NCBI GenBank assembly: GCA_035476635.1
Contig: DATILI010000305.1
Location: forward strand, 1-14,042
Direction of reading: 5' to 3'
Length of the DNA: 14,042 nucleotides
Source: DATILI01 sp035476635
GTDB lineage: Bacteria; Pseudomonadota; Gammaproteobacteria; Burkholderiales; Burkholderiaceae_C
The notes below the pieces were generated by a model. The model was not told the DNA's origin. It saw only the letters and a list, made by a program, of their open reading frames with translations, and did no database searches. A program made the translations under genes and the position numbers. Numbering within the stretch: position 1 is the stretch's first letter; every line of letters starts with the position of its first letter. This document shows positions 1 through 9,801 of the stretch, piece after piece.

Positions 1-84
1 GCCCTCACCCCAGCCCTCTCCCGGAGGGAGAGGGAGTGAAGAGTCTCGTCCCCTCTCCCTCCGGGAGAGGGTCAGGGTGAGGGC
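1..84. repeat. REP/MITE-like nested inverted repeat at the left edge
   Basis: The outer arms GCCCTCACCC (1-10) and GGGTGAGGGC (75-84) are perfect inverted copies. Inside them, positions 14-34 and 51-71 are perfect 21-nt reverse complements, and each of these arms is itself nearly palindromic (CCCTCTCC facing GGAGAGGG). The central loop, about 35-50, is unpaired. The element starts at base 1 of the window, so it may extend further left. It lies 11 bp past the stop codon of the MoxR-type gene, a usual position for repetitive extragenic palindromes. Repeats of this base pattern are common between genes in Burkholderiales and Xanthomonadales (family knowledge). The transcript could fold into one long or two short hairpins and might stabilise or end the operon mRNA. 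No copy is seen elsewhere in the window. Confidence 0.75.
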
Positions 85-95
85 AGCGGCCTCAT

Positions 96-1016
<921 letters not shown>

Positions 1017-1021
1017 TGCAT

Positions 1022-1813
1022 CTACCCCAGCGCCTTGGCCACGGCCCGCTGCGCCTGCACGCTGACCAGGTTGGCGCGGTAGGCGGCGGAGGCGTGGATG
1101 TCGCTGTTCAAGTCGCTTGCGTCGATCTTCACCGCGGCCGCGGATGCCGGGGTGAAGCTCTTGTTGAGCGCGTCTTCCAGGCCCTTGTGGCGGAACACGC
1201 CGTTGCCCGCGCCGGTGACGGCCACGCGCACGCCGGCATCGGTCTGTGCGACGAACACGCCCACCAGCGCAAAGCGCGAAGCCGGCTGCTTGAACTTCAT
1301 GTAGGCCGCGCGCTTCGGCGTCGGAAAGCTGATCGCGGTGATCAGCTCGCCTTCGTTCAAGGCGGTAGAGAACATGCCGGTGAAGAAGTCGTCGGCCGCG
1401 ATTTTTCGCTGCGTGGTGTGCACCGTCGCGCCCAAGGCCAGCACGGCGCTGGGGTAGCAGGCGGCGGGGTCGTTGTTGGCGACCGAGCCACCCAGGGTGC
1501 CCATGGCGCGCACCTGCTTGTCGCCGATGTGGGCGGCCAGGTCGGCCAGCGCGGGGATCGCGCCTTTGACCTCGGCGCTTTCGGCCACGTCGGCATGGCG
1601 CGTCATGGCACCGATGACCAGCGCGTTGCCCTCGCGCTTGATGCCGGCCAGCTCCTTGATGGCGCCCAGGTCGGCGAGTTTCTCGGGGTTGGACAGGCGC
1701 AGCTTCATCGACGCCAGCAGGGTCTGGCCGCCGGCCAATACCTTGGCGCCGCCGCTTGCTAGCTTGGCGGCATCGGCCGTGGTGGAGGGACGCTCGAAAG
1801 TAAATGCATACAT
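1022..1813 (-). CDS. coxM: FAD-binding medium subunit of a CO dehydrogenase / xanthine dehydrogenase family enzyme
   Basis: This 263-residue protein is the flavoprotein subunit that passes electrons from the iron-sulfur clusters to an acceptor. The N-terminal FAD-binding motif AGGQTLL lies at 27-33, and the second FAD motif TLGGSVANNDPAACYPS at 106-122. The C-terminal part matches the CO_deh_flav_C region. At 263 residues it is somewhat shorter than typical CoxM proteins (around 280-290), but both FAD motifs are intact. The ATG at 1813 follows an AGAGGA-like ribosome-binding site and lies 13 nt after the large-subunit stop, so it is clearly co-transcribed. The stop is 5 nt from the TTG start of the MoxR gene. 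The symbol is given by analogy with CO dehydrogenase; because the large subunit is form II, the enzyme may not oxidise CO. Confidence 0.93.
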   Translation of the reverse strand: MYAFTFERPSTTADAAKLASGGAKVLAGGQTLLASMKLRLSNPEKLADLGAIKELAGIKREGNALVIGAMTRHADVAESAEVKGAIPALADLAAHIGDKQVRAMGTLGGSVANNDPAACYPSAVLALGATVHTTQRKIAADDFFTGMFSTALNEGELITAISFPTPKRAAYMKFKQPASRFALVGVFVAQTDAGVRVAVTGAGNGVFRHKGLEDALNKSFTPASAAAVKIDASDLNSDIHASAAYRANLVSVQAQRAVAKALG

Positions 1814-1826
1814 GGTGTGTGTCCTC

Positions 1827-4196
<2,370 letters not shown>

Positions 4197-4218
4197 TTAA
4201 TTACTCCTAATCGGTTGA

Positions 4219-4254
4219 GGACAGAGCTTGCCGCTACGCGACTGCGGTCTGTCC
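4219..4254 (-). other. Stem-loop between the small- and large-subunit genes
   Basis: GGACAGA (4219-4225) and TCTGTCC (4248-4254) are perfect 7-bp inverted arms. Inside, CCGC (4231-4234) pairs with GCGG (4244-4247), leaving a 5-nt bulge and a 9-nt loop. On the minus-strand transcript the hairpin begins 10 nt after the small-subunit stop and ends before the large-subunit ribosome-binding site. There is no following U-run, so it is not a classical terminator. It could set relative subunit expression or be an mRNA processing site (inference). Confidence 0.5.
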
Positions 4255-4263
4255 CGCAAAGTC

Positions 4264-4725
<462 letters not shown>

Positions 4726-4733
4726 GGGGTGGT

Positions 4734-4739
4734 CTCCTT
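4734..4739 (-). promoter_or_regulatory. Strong ribosome-binding site that fixes the coxS-like start
   Basis: On the minus strand this reads AAGGAG, 8 nt before ATG 4725. It excludes the longer open frame starting at TTG 4749. Confidence 0.75.
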
Positions 4740-4740
4740 T

Positions 4741-4768
4741 TTGACGCAAAGCTTGTACTTGCTATGCT
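4741..4768 (+). promoter_or_regulatory. Candidate sigma-70 promoter for the GAF/Fis regulator
   Basis: TTGACG (4741-4746) matches the -35 consensus at 5 of 6 positions. After a 16-nt spacer, TATGCT (4763-4768) matches the -10 at 4 of 6. It points toward the regulator gene and would give a leader of about 145 nt. The -35 lies almost on the small-subunit ribosome-binding site of the opposite strand, so the two divergent transcripts would overlap the shared control region. The prediction is from sequence only. Confidence 0.4.
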
Positions 4769-4811
4769 GTTGTCGAGCCGTCAAATTGTTGAACCGGGCC
4801 GCAGGCCGATA

Positions 4812-4878
4812 CCTAGGCTAAACCCTAAGCTGGACCATTCGTCACATTAATTTCTCAAAATGGAACAATGGCGTTTCA
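4812..4878. promoter_or_regulatory. Candidate operator sequences in the divergent regulator / coxS-like promoter region
   Basis: Two repeat patterns stand out in the 193-bp divergent gap. CCTAGGCT (4812-4819) and CCTAAGCT (4824-4831) are direct repeats 12 bp apart with one mismatch. TGGAAC (4861-4866) and GTTTCA (4873-4878) form an inverted repeat with one mismatch across a 6-bp spacer. Fis-type HTH regulators bind such imperfect dyads as dimers, so either pattern may be the site for the adjacent regulator. This is inference; no known consensus is claimed. Confidence 0.3.
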
Positions 4879-4918
4879 GATACGCGGATGAACCCCACAA
4901 GACGCCAAAAAGAAGCCC

Positions 4919-6076
4919 ATGAAATCCCCGCTGAGCACCACCGCTGAACAACGCTTGCACCAGATCGAGCTGGCGCGCCAGGCCGTCATCGACGAAGGCC
5001 GCAGCCTGGCCGATACGCTGGCCGACACCTGGTTCGAGCGGGGCTGGATCGAGCGCTCCTGGCGGCGCTGCCTGGACAACGGCCAGCGCCCCGGGGATCG
5101 CGTGGCATTCGACATGATTCCCGCCGCCGCAGCCCGGCGCACACTGGAGGCCAACCACCCGCTGATCCACGCGGCCCGGCCGGTGCTGGACAAACTGGGC
5201 CGCGCCATCGCCAACACCCGCTATTTCGCCATCCTGACCGACGCCGAGGGCGTTGTGATCGACGTCAACGGCCCCATCGACCACAGCGACCCGCGCGCCC
5301 ACATGATTGCGCGCGTCGGCGTGGACCTGTCCGAGCGCAGCGTGGGCACCGCCGCCATCAGCGCGGCGCTGAACGAACAGCATCCGGTCTGGCTGCACCG
5401 CGGCGAGCACTTCTTCTCCGACACCGCCGTCTACAGCTGCGCGGGCTCGCCCCTGTTCGGTCCGGACGGTCGCTGCGTCGGCATGCTCGATCTCACCGGC
5501 ATCGAGACCGCCGAACGGCCTGAACTGAAGCACCTGGTCGCGCAGTCGGCGCGCAGCATCGAAAACGCGCTGACCCTGAGCCGGCCGCACACTCTGCTGG
5601 TGCGGCTGAACTGGCCGGGGCGCAACCTGGGCGACGAGACCGATGGCCTGGTGTGCCTGGACAGCGACGGCTGGATCACCGGCGCCAACCAGACGGCGCG
5701 CCAGATGGTGCCGCAGCTGGGAAAGGCCGGCAGCGGCCAGGCGCCACACATCAGCGAATTGCTGGCCGTGCCGCATGAATCCCTGTTCGACGCGGCGCGG
5801 CGCAACGTCTTCGGCGACGCGCCGCCGCTGGAAATCCCCTTGTGGTCGGGCTTGCGCCTGCACGGGATGGCGCTGGTCCCCGGCAAGCCCGATGGTCCCT
5901 CGGCCCGACGCCACAACGCTTCGGGCGTGGAGAATCGGCCGCTCAAGGACGTCGAGATCGCGCTGATCCGCCGCGCCGTGGACGATGCGCGCGGCAACGT
6001 CATGCTCGCCGCGCAGACCCTGGGCATCAGCCGCGCCACCGTCTACCGCAAGCTGGGGAACAAGGGCGGCAAATAG
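4919..6076 (+). CDS. AcoR-like GAF / Fis-type HTH transcriptional regulator without an AAA+ domain
   Basis: This 385-residue regulator begins with the N-terminal region typical of AcoR-type proteins (ERSWRRCLDNG, 45-55). A GAF-like sensor domain follows at about 85-222, then a PAS-like segment around 242-265 (GLVCLDSDGWITGAN), and finally a Fis-type helix-turn-helix (342-381, NVMLAAQTLGISRATVYRKL). AcoR-type sigma-54 activators are usually about 600-670 residues, with a central AAA+ ATPase carrying Walker A and GAFTGA motifs. Neither motif is present here, and the frame is intact throughout, so this looks like a natural short form, not a frameshifted gene. It cannot remodel sigma-54 polymerase itself and probably acts as a classical activator or repressor. 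It is divergent from the molybdenum hydroxylase operon, its most likely target, and may sense a substrate or product through the GAF domain. It starts at ATG 4919 with a weak AAGAAG site and ends 24 bp from the converging modE-like gene. Confidence 0.85.
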   Translation: MKSPLSTTAEQRLHQIELARQAVIDEGRSLADTLADTWFERGWIERSWRRCLDNGQRPGDRVAFDMIPAAAARRTLEANHPLIHAARPVLDKLGRAIANTRYFAILTDAEGVVIDVNGPIDHSDPRAHMIARVGVDLSERSVGTAAISAALNEQHPVWLHRGEHFFSDTAVYSCAGSPLFGPDGRCVGMLDLTGIETAERPELKHLVAQSARSIENALTLSRPHTLLVRLNWPGRNLGDETDGLVCLDSDGWITGANQTARQMVPQLGKAGSGQAPHISELLAVPHESLFDAARRNVFGDAPPLEIPLWSGLRLHGMALVPGKPDGPSARRHNASGVENRPLKDVEIALIRRAVDDARGNVMLAAQTLGISRATVYRKLGNKGGK

Positions 6077-6100
6077 CGGCAGGCAAGCGTGGATGCAAGA

Positions 6101-6922
6101 TCAGCCCGCCAGGGCGATCACCACCGCCGACTCTTCGATGGCCATGGCCACGCGGCTGCCGACGCGCAGGCCGCTGGCCGGCGGCGCGAACCCCACCAGT
6201 TGCAGGCCGGCGTCGAGCTGGGCAGCGATTTCGTCACCGGTTTCGCCGCGCGAGACGCGGCGGGCCCGGCCGGTCAGCAGATTGGGCGCGTCGGACTTGG
6301 GTGCGCGCCTTCTCGGCGCCGGTGCCGGTGCCGGGTCGGCCGCAACGCGGCGAACCGCCACCGCCGTGGCCTTGCACAGCGCCAGCACCGGCAAGCCGGG
6401 CGCCAGGGCCAACAACTCCGCGCTTTCGCGCGTGATGCGCGAAACCAGCGCGGTGCCATCGCCAAGGGCCAGGTGCACCCGCACGATCTGGCCCTGCCCG
6501 TGCAGCGCCTGCACCGTGCACGGCAACTGGTTGCGCATGCTGGTACGCACGGAGAGTTGGGTCAAGACGGGCCGCCTGGCCGCCGCCAGCTCCTCACCGC
6601 CCTGTTGCAGGCGGGCCAGCACCTGGCTGCGCGCCTGCTCCAGCGCATCGGCCGCCGCCAGCAACTGCAAGCCGGCCGCTGTAATGTGCGCACCGCCGCC
6701 GCCCGCACCACCCACCGCGCGCTCGACCAGCGCCACGCCGGCCAGGTTGGTCAGCGTATCGATCGCCTGCCAAGCCGCCTTGTAGCTGACGCCGGCCTCG
6801 CGCGCCGCCTGGGAAATCGAACCGCTGCGCCCGGTCCAGCGCAGGATTTCAATGCGCTTGTCGGCCAGCGTGTGGCGCAAGGCGTCGGTGTAGGAGACGG
6901 CTTTGGATGGGACTGCTGGCAT
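6101..6922 (-). CDS. modE: ModE-type molybdate-responsive transcriptional regulator
   Basis: This 273-residue protein has an N-terminal winged helix-turn-helix of the LysR/ModE type (20-105, with GSISQAAREAGVSYKAAW followed by LVERAVGG and ITAAG). Two C-terminal Mop (TOBE) molybdate-binding domains follow. The first is around 122-192 and includes the typical SVRTSMRNQL signature (124-133); the second is about 213-272. A Pro/Ala/Arg-rich linker (193-212) separates them. ModE proteins dimerise, bind molybdate or tungstate and control molybdate uptake (modABC) or molybdoenzyme genes. No modABC transporter is in this window, so here the likely link is to the neighbouring molybdenum hydroxylase. 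The length fits ModE (about 260-270). The start is ATG 6922 with a weak ribosome-binding site. TCGCAGCC occurs twice (6933-6940 and 6942-6949) just upstream and might be a control element. No classical ModE box was found. Confidence 0.93.
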   Translation of the reverse strand: MPAVPSKAVSYTDALRHTLADKRIEILRWTGRSGSISQAAREAGVSYKAAWQAIDTLTNLAGVALVERAVGGAGGGGAHITAAGLQLLAAADALEQARSQVLARLQQGGEELAAARRPVLTQLSVRTSMRNQLPCTVQALHGQGQIVRVHLALGDGTALVSRITRESAELLALAPGLPVLALCKATAVAVRRVAADPAPAPAPRRRAPKSDAPNLLTGRARRVSRGETGDEIAAQLDAGLQLVGFAPPASGLRVGSRVAMAIEESAVVIALAG

Positions 6923-6969
6923 CGCGGGATTCTCGCAGCCATCGCAGCCGTGCCATCATGGGGTGTTTT

Positions 6970-6979
6970 GAAAGCTTTC
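6970..6979. promoter_or_regulatory. Perfect 10-bp palindrome abutting the peptidase start codon
   Basis: GAAAGCTTTC is an exact palindrome placed directly before ATG 6980, where a ribosome-binding site would normally be. It may be an operator in the 57-bp divergent gap between the modE-like and peptidase genes. A 10-bp palindrome can also arise by chance. Confidence 0.25.
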
Positions 6980-7756
6980 ATGATCGAACCCATCCTGCTG
7001 ACCACCGCCCGCGTCTCCACATTCGACGGCGACCGTCTGCTCACAGGCGCCACCGGCTTTTTCTTCGAACGCGACGCCCGGCTCTTCCTCGTGACCAGCC
7101 GCCATGTCGTGATCGACGAGCCGAGCAAGCACTTCCCGAATCGCGTCGAAGTAGTGCTGCACACTGATGCGGTCAACCTCACGCGCACGGTCGTGCTGTC
7201 CGTCATGCTCTATGAGGGCGGCAAGAGCCTGTGGCGCCAGGGCCGCGACGACGCTGGCGAAATCGATGTGGCGGTACTTGAAATCGACCGTGCGGCACTG
7301 CCTGCCGAAGTCGTGCTGCGCTGCTTCACGCCCGCGCATCTGCAGCACTCGCTGCAGGAGGTGGAGGTTGGCACTTCCCTGCTGGTGGTGGGCTTTCCAC
7401 TCGGCTTCCACGACACGGTCCACCACTTGCCGGTGGTGCGCCACGCGGTCATCGCCTCGGCGTTCGGGCTGCGCTTTCAGGGCCAGGGCTACTTTCTGAC
7501 CGATGCGCGAACCCACCGCGGCACCAGCGGCGCGCCGGTGGTGCTGCGCAGCACGCAGGCTGGCGACACGCTGCCGTGGAAGCTGCTGGGCGTGCACTCT
7601 TCGCGCATGGACATGGGCACGCGCGACCTGCAGCTGGACGAATCGCTAGGGCTGAACTGCGCCTGGTACGCCGACATCCTTCTGACGCTGACAGACGACA
7701 GCAAGCGCGCCAAGGCCGCCCCAGGGGCGGTCTTGAACGCGCGTACGGCGCCCTGA
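6980..7756 (+). CDS. Trypsin-like serine peptidase without a signal peptide
   Basis: This 258-residue protein has a chymotrypsin/trypsin-like fold with an apparently complete catalytic triad: His42 in LVTSRHVV, Asp96 in GEIDVAVLE and Ser183 in RGTSGAPVV. The oxyanion-loop motif G-T-S-G-A-P is intact. No signal peptide, membrane segment or PDZ domain is visible, so it differs from DegP/HtrA proteins and is probably cytoplasmic. A substrate cannot be inferred. The frame is open far upstream through the antisense of the modE-like gene, but homology-like sequence begins at MIEPILL, so ATG 6980 is chosen; a TTG at 6968 is a less likely alternative. The ribosome-binding site is poor and a palindrome occupies that position. 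The gene is divergent from modE and convergent with the BON lipoprotein gene, and appears to be a single-gene unit. A stem-loop spans its stop codon. Confidence 0.8.
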   Translation: MIEPILLTTARVSTFDGDRLLTGATGFFFERDARLFLVTSRHVVIDEPSKHFPNRVEVVLHTDAVNLTRTVVLSVMLYEGGKSLWRQGRDDAGEIDVAVLEIDRAALPAEVVLRCFTPAHLQHSLQEVEVGTSLLVVGFPLGFHDTVHHLPVVRHAVIASAFGLRFQGQGYFLTDARTHRGTSGAPVVLRSTQAGDTLPWKLLGVHSSRMDMGTRDLQLDESLGLNCAWYADILLTLTDDSKRAKAAPGAVLNARTAP

Positions 7757-7772
7757 TCAACCAGTGATCAGG
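7752..7772. terminator. Perfect 8-bp stem-loop spanning the peptidase stop, between convergent genes
   Basis: CCTGATCA (7752-7759) and TGATCAGG (7765-7772) are perfect inverted arms around the loop ACCAG. The peptidase TGA (7754-7756) lies inside the left arm, and the BON gene stop begins 8 bp to the right. The position between convergent genes suggests bidirectional termination or 3' end protection. No U-run follows on either strand, so intrinsic termination is uncertain. Confidence 0.45.
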
Positions 7773-7779
7773 CAGGGCA

Positions 7780-8094
7780 TTACGGACGAACGGCGATCTC
7801 GTTCTTGACCGACTTCACGCCCTTGACCTTCCAGGTGAGGCTTTCGGCGGTGGATCTTTCCGTATTGTTCTTGGCAAAGCCGGAAAGCATCACGGTGCCA
7901 TTGAGCGTTTCGACGCGGATGCTGCTCGCGTCGACTTCCTTGTTTTCAACGAAGCGGCTCTTGACGGCCGTGGTGATGGCGGTGTCGTCGACGTAGGCGC
8001 CCACGGTTTCCTGGCCGCGGGTGACCGCGCAGCCGGCCATGGTGAGCAATGCCACGGCGGTCACAGCGGTGGCGAGAGCGGTACGGATGTTCAT
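7780..8094 (-). CDS. Small BON-domain lipoprotein, probably periplasmic / envelope-associated
   Basis: This 104-residue protein has a short n-region, a hydrophobic h-region (ALATAVTAVALLTM) and the lipobox MAGC with Cys22 as the predicted lipidated residue. The mature part (about 35-104) is a single BON domain: DDTAITTAVKSRFVENKEVDASSIRVETLNGTVMLSGF, ending with VKGVKSVKNEIAVRP. BON proteins (OsmY and relatives) are envelope stress proteins thought to bind phospholipid membranes. The role here is inferred only from the family. ATG 8094 has only a weak GAAAGA-like ribosome-binding site. It lies 81 bp downstream of the CHASE3 kinase gene on the same strand, but a terminator-like hairpin between them suggests separate transcription. 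Confidence 0.9.
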   Translation of the reverse strand: MNIRTALATAVTAVALLTMAGCAVTRGQETVGAYVDDTAITTAVKSRFVENKEVDASSIRVETLNGTVMLSGFAKNNTERSTAESLTWKVKGVKSVKNEIAVRP

Positions 8095-8120
8095 GATGCG
8101 TCTTTCGAGTGGAAGTTAAA

Positions 8121-8158
8121 AGAAGACCGGCAAGGGTCTGGTCCGGGTTCTTGGCCGG
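8121..8158 (-). terminator. Probable Rho-independent terminator of the CHASE3 histidine kinase gene
   Basis: On the minus strand, CCGGCCAAG (from 8158) pairs with CTTGCCGG (ending 8127) around a 15-nt loop, with one bulged base. A U-rich stretch TCTTCTTTT follows. It lies 17 bp past the kinase stop, as expected for an intrinsic terminator. Confidence 0.5.
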
Positions 8159-8175
8159 CAGTACCTGCAGGCCAA

Positions 8176-9648
8176 TCAGGCGACTATAGGAACGACCACA
8201 GCCTGCGCCCATCGGCCGCCAGCCCCTGCTGGTGTAGGACTGCGCGCCGTCGCCTCGGGGAGCTTGACCTGGATCAGCGCGCCCTGCCCCGGCGCGGAGA
8301 CCACCGCCAGGGTGCCACCTTCGGCTTCGACGCGATAGCGCATGCCCAGCAACCCATACGCGGAAACGGGCTGTGCGCGGGTATCGAAGCCGACACCATC
8401 GTCGCGCACCGAAAGCCTGGCCTGGCCGTCAACCGCAGCCAGTGTCACCCAGACGTTTTTGGCGCGAGCGTACTTGGCAACATTGGTGATGGCCTCTTGC
8501 ACCACGCGAAAGAGCATCAGCTCGGCCGAGGCGGCCAGCTCGACCGGTTCCAGCGCATGGTGCACCTGCGCGCCTGACTGCTCGGCGAACTCGCGCGCCA
8601 GGATTTCAAGCGTCGCCACTAGGCCCAGGTGGTTCAGCGCCGAGGGGCGCAAGTCTTCGATGATGCGGCGCTTCAGCGCAATGCCGCCGTCCAGCATCTG
8701 GCCCAGATGGACGAGCCGCTCCAGCACCTCGGGCGCCGTGCCGCCCAGGCGCGATTTGATGCGGGCCGCATCGAGCTTGGCCGATGTCAGCAAGGCGCCC
8801 AGCTCGTCATGCAGGTCGCGCGCCAGGCGGCTGCGCTCGTCCTCGCGCGCTGTCTGCAGGTGGTGGGTCAGTTGCTTGAGCTGCGCCGTGCGAAGGCCGG
8901 CCTCGACCTCCAGCTGGTCGTGCCCGGTCTGCAGCAGATTCCGTTGCTCCTGTTGCTGCTTCTTCAGCGCAAAAGTCTGCCGCAGGTACATGAACAGGGC
9001 CAGCAGGCTGATGGCGCTCAACGCCGCCATGCCGATGCGGCTGAGCAGCAGGTGCTGGTGGAGCGCGCGCCGGCTTGCCGCGACATTCAAGGTCTCGTAT
9101 TCCAGCAGCTCGTCGCTGATCGCCCGGATCGCGTGGATCAACTCGCGATCGATGTCGCTCAAAACAACCTTGGGAGTGGATTTGCCCCTGTCCCCCTCGC
9201 GCAGCGTCGCCGCCGCCGCCACATCTGATAGCTTGGTTTCCGTCAATGCGCGCAACTTCTTCAGCAACGCGAAGGATTTGGGCTCCTCCCCGTAATACGC
9301 CCGCAGGAACTCGAACGCTTCACCGATCTCGCGCAGGGTCTTGTCATGGGCCTGGAGCTGCCCTTCGCGTCCAACGGCCAGGCGGCCGCGCTCGCCGGTC
9401 TCGGCGTCCAGGATGCTCCATTGCAAGCCCTGGATACTGGCGCGCGCGGCGCCCATGGCTTCCATCTCGTTCAGCGCGGCAACCGACTGCCGGTACGAAC
9501 CTTCGCTGACCAGCAACATCATCAACGCAGCCGCCAGCGCCAGTGGCACGATGATCGGGCAGCGCTTGGCAAGTGCAAAGCAGGCCGTGCCGGCCAGGCG
9601 CGCCGAAGAACGCCACGAAGGTTGCGGCACTGAAAAGGATGCGTTCAT
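8176..9648 (-). CDS. Membrane sensor histidine kinase, CHASE3-like sensor with HisKA_3 / HATPase_c (NarX/DegS type)
   Basis: This 490-residue kinase has a first membrane segment around 29-48, a mostly helical periplasmic domain of CHASE3 type (about 50-198) and a second membrane segment around 203-222. A Gln-rich coiled region (226-265) leads to a HisKA_3 dimerisation domain with phospho-acceptor His280 in EDERSRLARDLHDELGALL. The ATPase domain has the N-box EAITNV (Asn389), DDGVGFD (416-422) and GLLGMRYRVEAEGG (432-445). Such kinases pair with NarL/LuxR-type response regulators. None is encoded on this strand, but one is encoded after the divergent PAS kinase, so the two kinases may share it (inference). 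The start ATG 9648 is fixed by AGGAG 8 nt upstream (plus-strand 9657-9661); the frame stays open far beyond it, but that part is antisense to the PAS kinase gene. The ligand is unknown. Confidence 0.9.
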   Translation of the reverse strand: MNASFSVPQPSWRSSARLAGTACFALAKRCPIIVPLALAAALMMLLVSEGSYRQSVAALNEMEAMGAARASIQGLQWSILDAETGERGRLAVGREGQLQAHDKTLREIGEAFEFLRAYYGEEPKSFALLKKLRALTETKLSDVAAAATLREGDRGKSTPKVVLSDIDRELIHAIRAISDELLEYETLNVAASRRALHQHLLLSRIGMAALSAISLLALFMYLRQTFALKKQQQEQRNLLQTGHDQLEVEAGLRTAQLKQLTHHLQTAREDERSRLARDLHDELGALLTSAKLDAARIKSRLGGTAPEVLERLVHLGQMLDGGIALKRRIIEDLRPSALNHLGLVATLEILAREFAEQSGAQVHHALEPVELAASAELMLFRVVQEAITNVAKYARAKNVWVTLAAVDGQARLSVRDDGVGFDTRAQPVSAYGLLGMRYRVEAEGGTLAVVSAPGQGALIQVKLPEATARSPTPAGAGGRWAQAVVVPIVA

Positions 9649-9656
9649 TGAGGGGG

Positions 9657-9661
9657 CTCCT
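9657..9661 (-). promoter_or_regulatory. Ribosome-binding site fixing the CHASE3 kinase start
   Basis: AGGAG on the minus strand, 8 nt before ATG 9648. It distinguishes the real start from a much longer open frame that continues antisense to the PAS kinase gene. Confidence 0.7.
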
Positions 9662-9693
9662 GCTGACAGGGTGCGCCCCGGGCGGCAGCGCGT

Positions 9694-9718
9694 CTGTGCG
9701 CTGACGCACGTAGCTACG
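9694..9718. promoter_or_regulatory. Palindrome cluster in the divergent kinase promoter region
   Basis: CGTAGCTACG (9709-9718) is a perfect 10-bp palindrome. Just before it, GTGCG-CTGA-CGCAC (9696-9709) forms another perfect inverted repeat. Both lie in the 138-153 bp gap between the two divergent histidine kinase genes. NarL/LuxR-type regulators bind such dyads, so autoregulation by the neighbouring response regulator is possible but unproven. Confidence 0.35.
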
Positions 9719-9770
9719 CCCCTGGCCGGCGGCATTTCGCACCACGTTGGGGCGCCGCCTTTGCACCAAT

Positions 9771-9787
9771 CTGGCACGGCCATTGCA
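9771..9787 (+). promoter_or_regulatory. Exact sigma-54 (-24/-12) promoter consensus before the PAS kinase gene
   Basis: The sequence TGGCACG-GCCA-TTGCA (9772-9787) fits the sigma-54 consensus TGGCACG-N4-TTGCW at every fixed position, and the invariant GG (9773-9774) and GC (9785-9786) are 10 bp apart as required. Transcription would start near 9798, only about 4 nt before ATG 9802 and after ATG 9787. This suggests a nearly leaderless mRNA, a mis-chosen start, or a chance match. The window holds no AAA+ sigma-54 activator. Confidence 0.5.
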
Positions 9788-9801
9788 TGCCACCCAGGTC
9801 C

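Noticed and set aside
4755..4785. Weak sigma-54-like element (CGGCTCG-N4-CAGCA on the minus strand) before coxS
   Set aside because: Spacing is right but only about 8 of 12 positions match, and the -12 TT is missing. This is not better than chance in GC-rich DNA.
4919..6076. Frameshifted or deleted full-length sigma-54 activator
   Set aside because: The frame is continuous from GAF to HTH and no remnants of Walker A, Walker B or GAFTGA were found in any frame nearby, so a natural short form is more likely.
6089..6979. Long open frame upstream of and fused in frame to the peptidase
   Set aside because: It runs antisense to the modE-like gene, is rich in Arg/Gln/Ala from high-GC shadow reading, and shows no domain. 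Only the part from 6980 has family motifs.
6923..6979. Partial sigma-54 -24 box (TGGCACG on the minus strand) before modE
   Set aside because: There is no matching GC dinucleotide at the right spacing for the -12 element.
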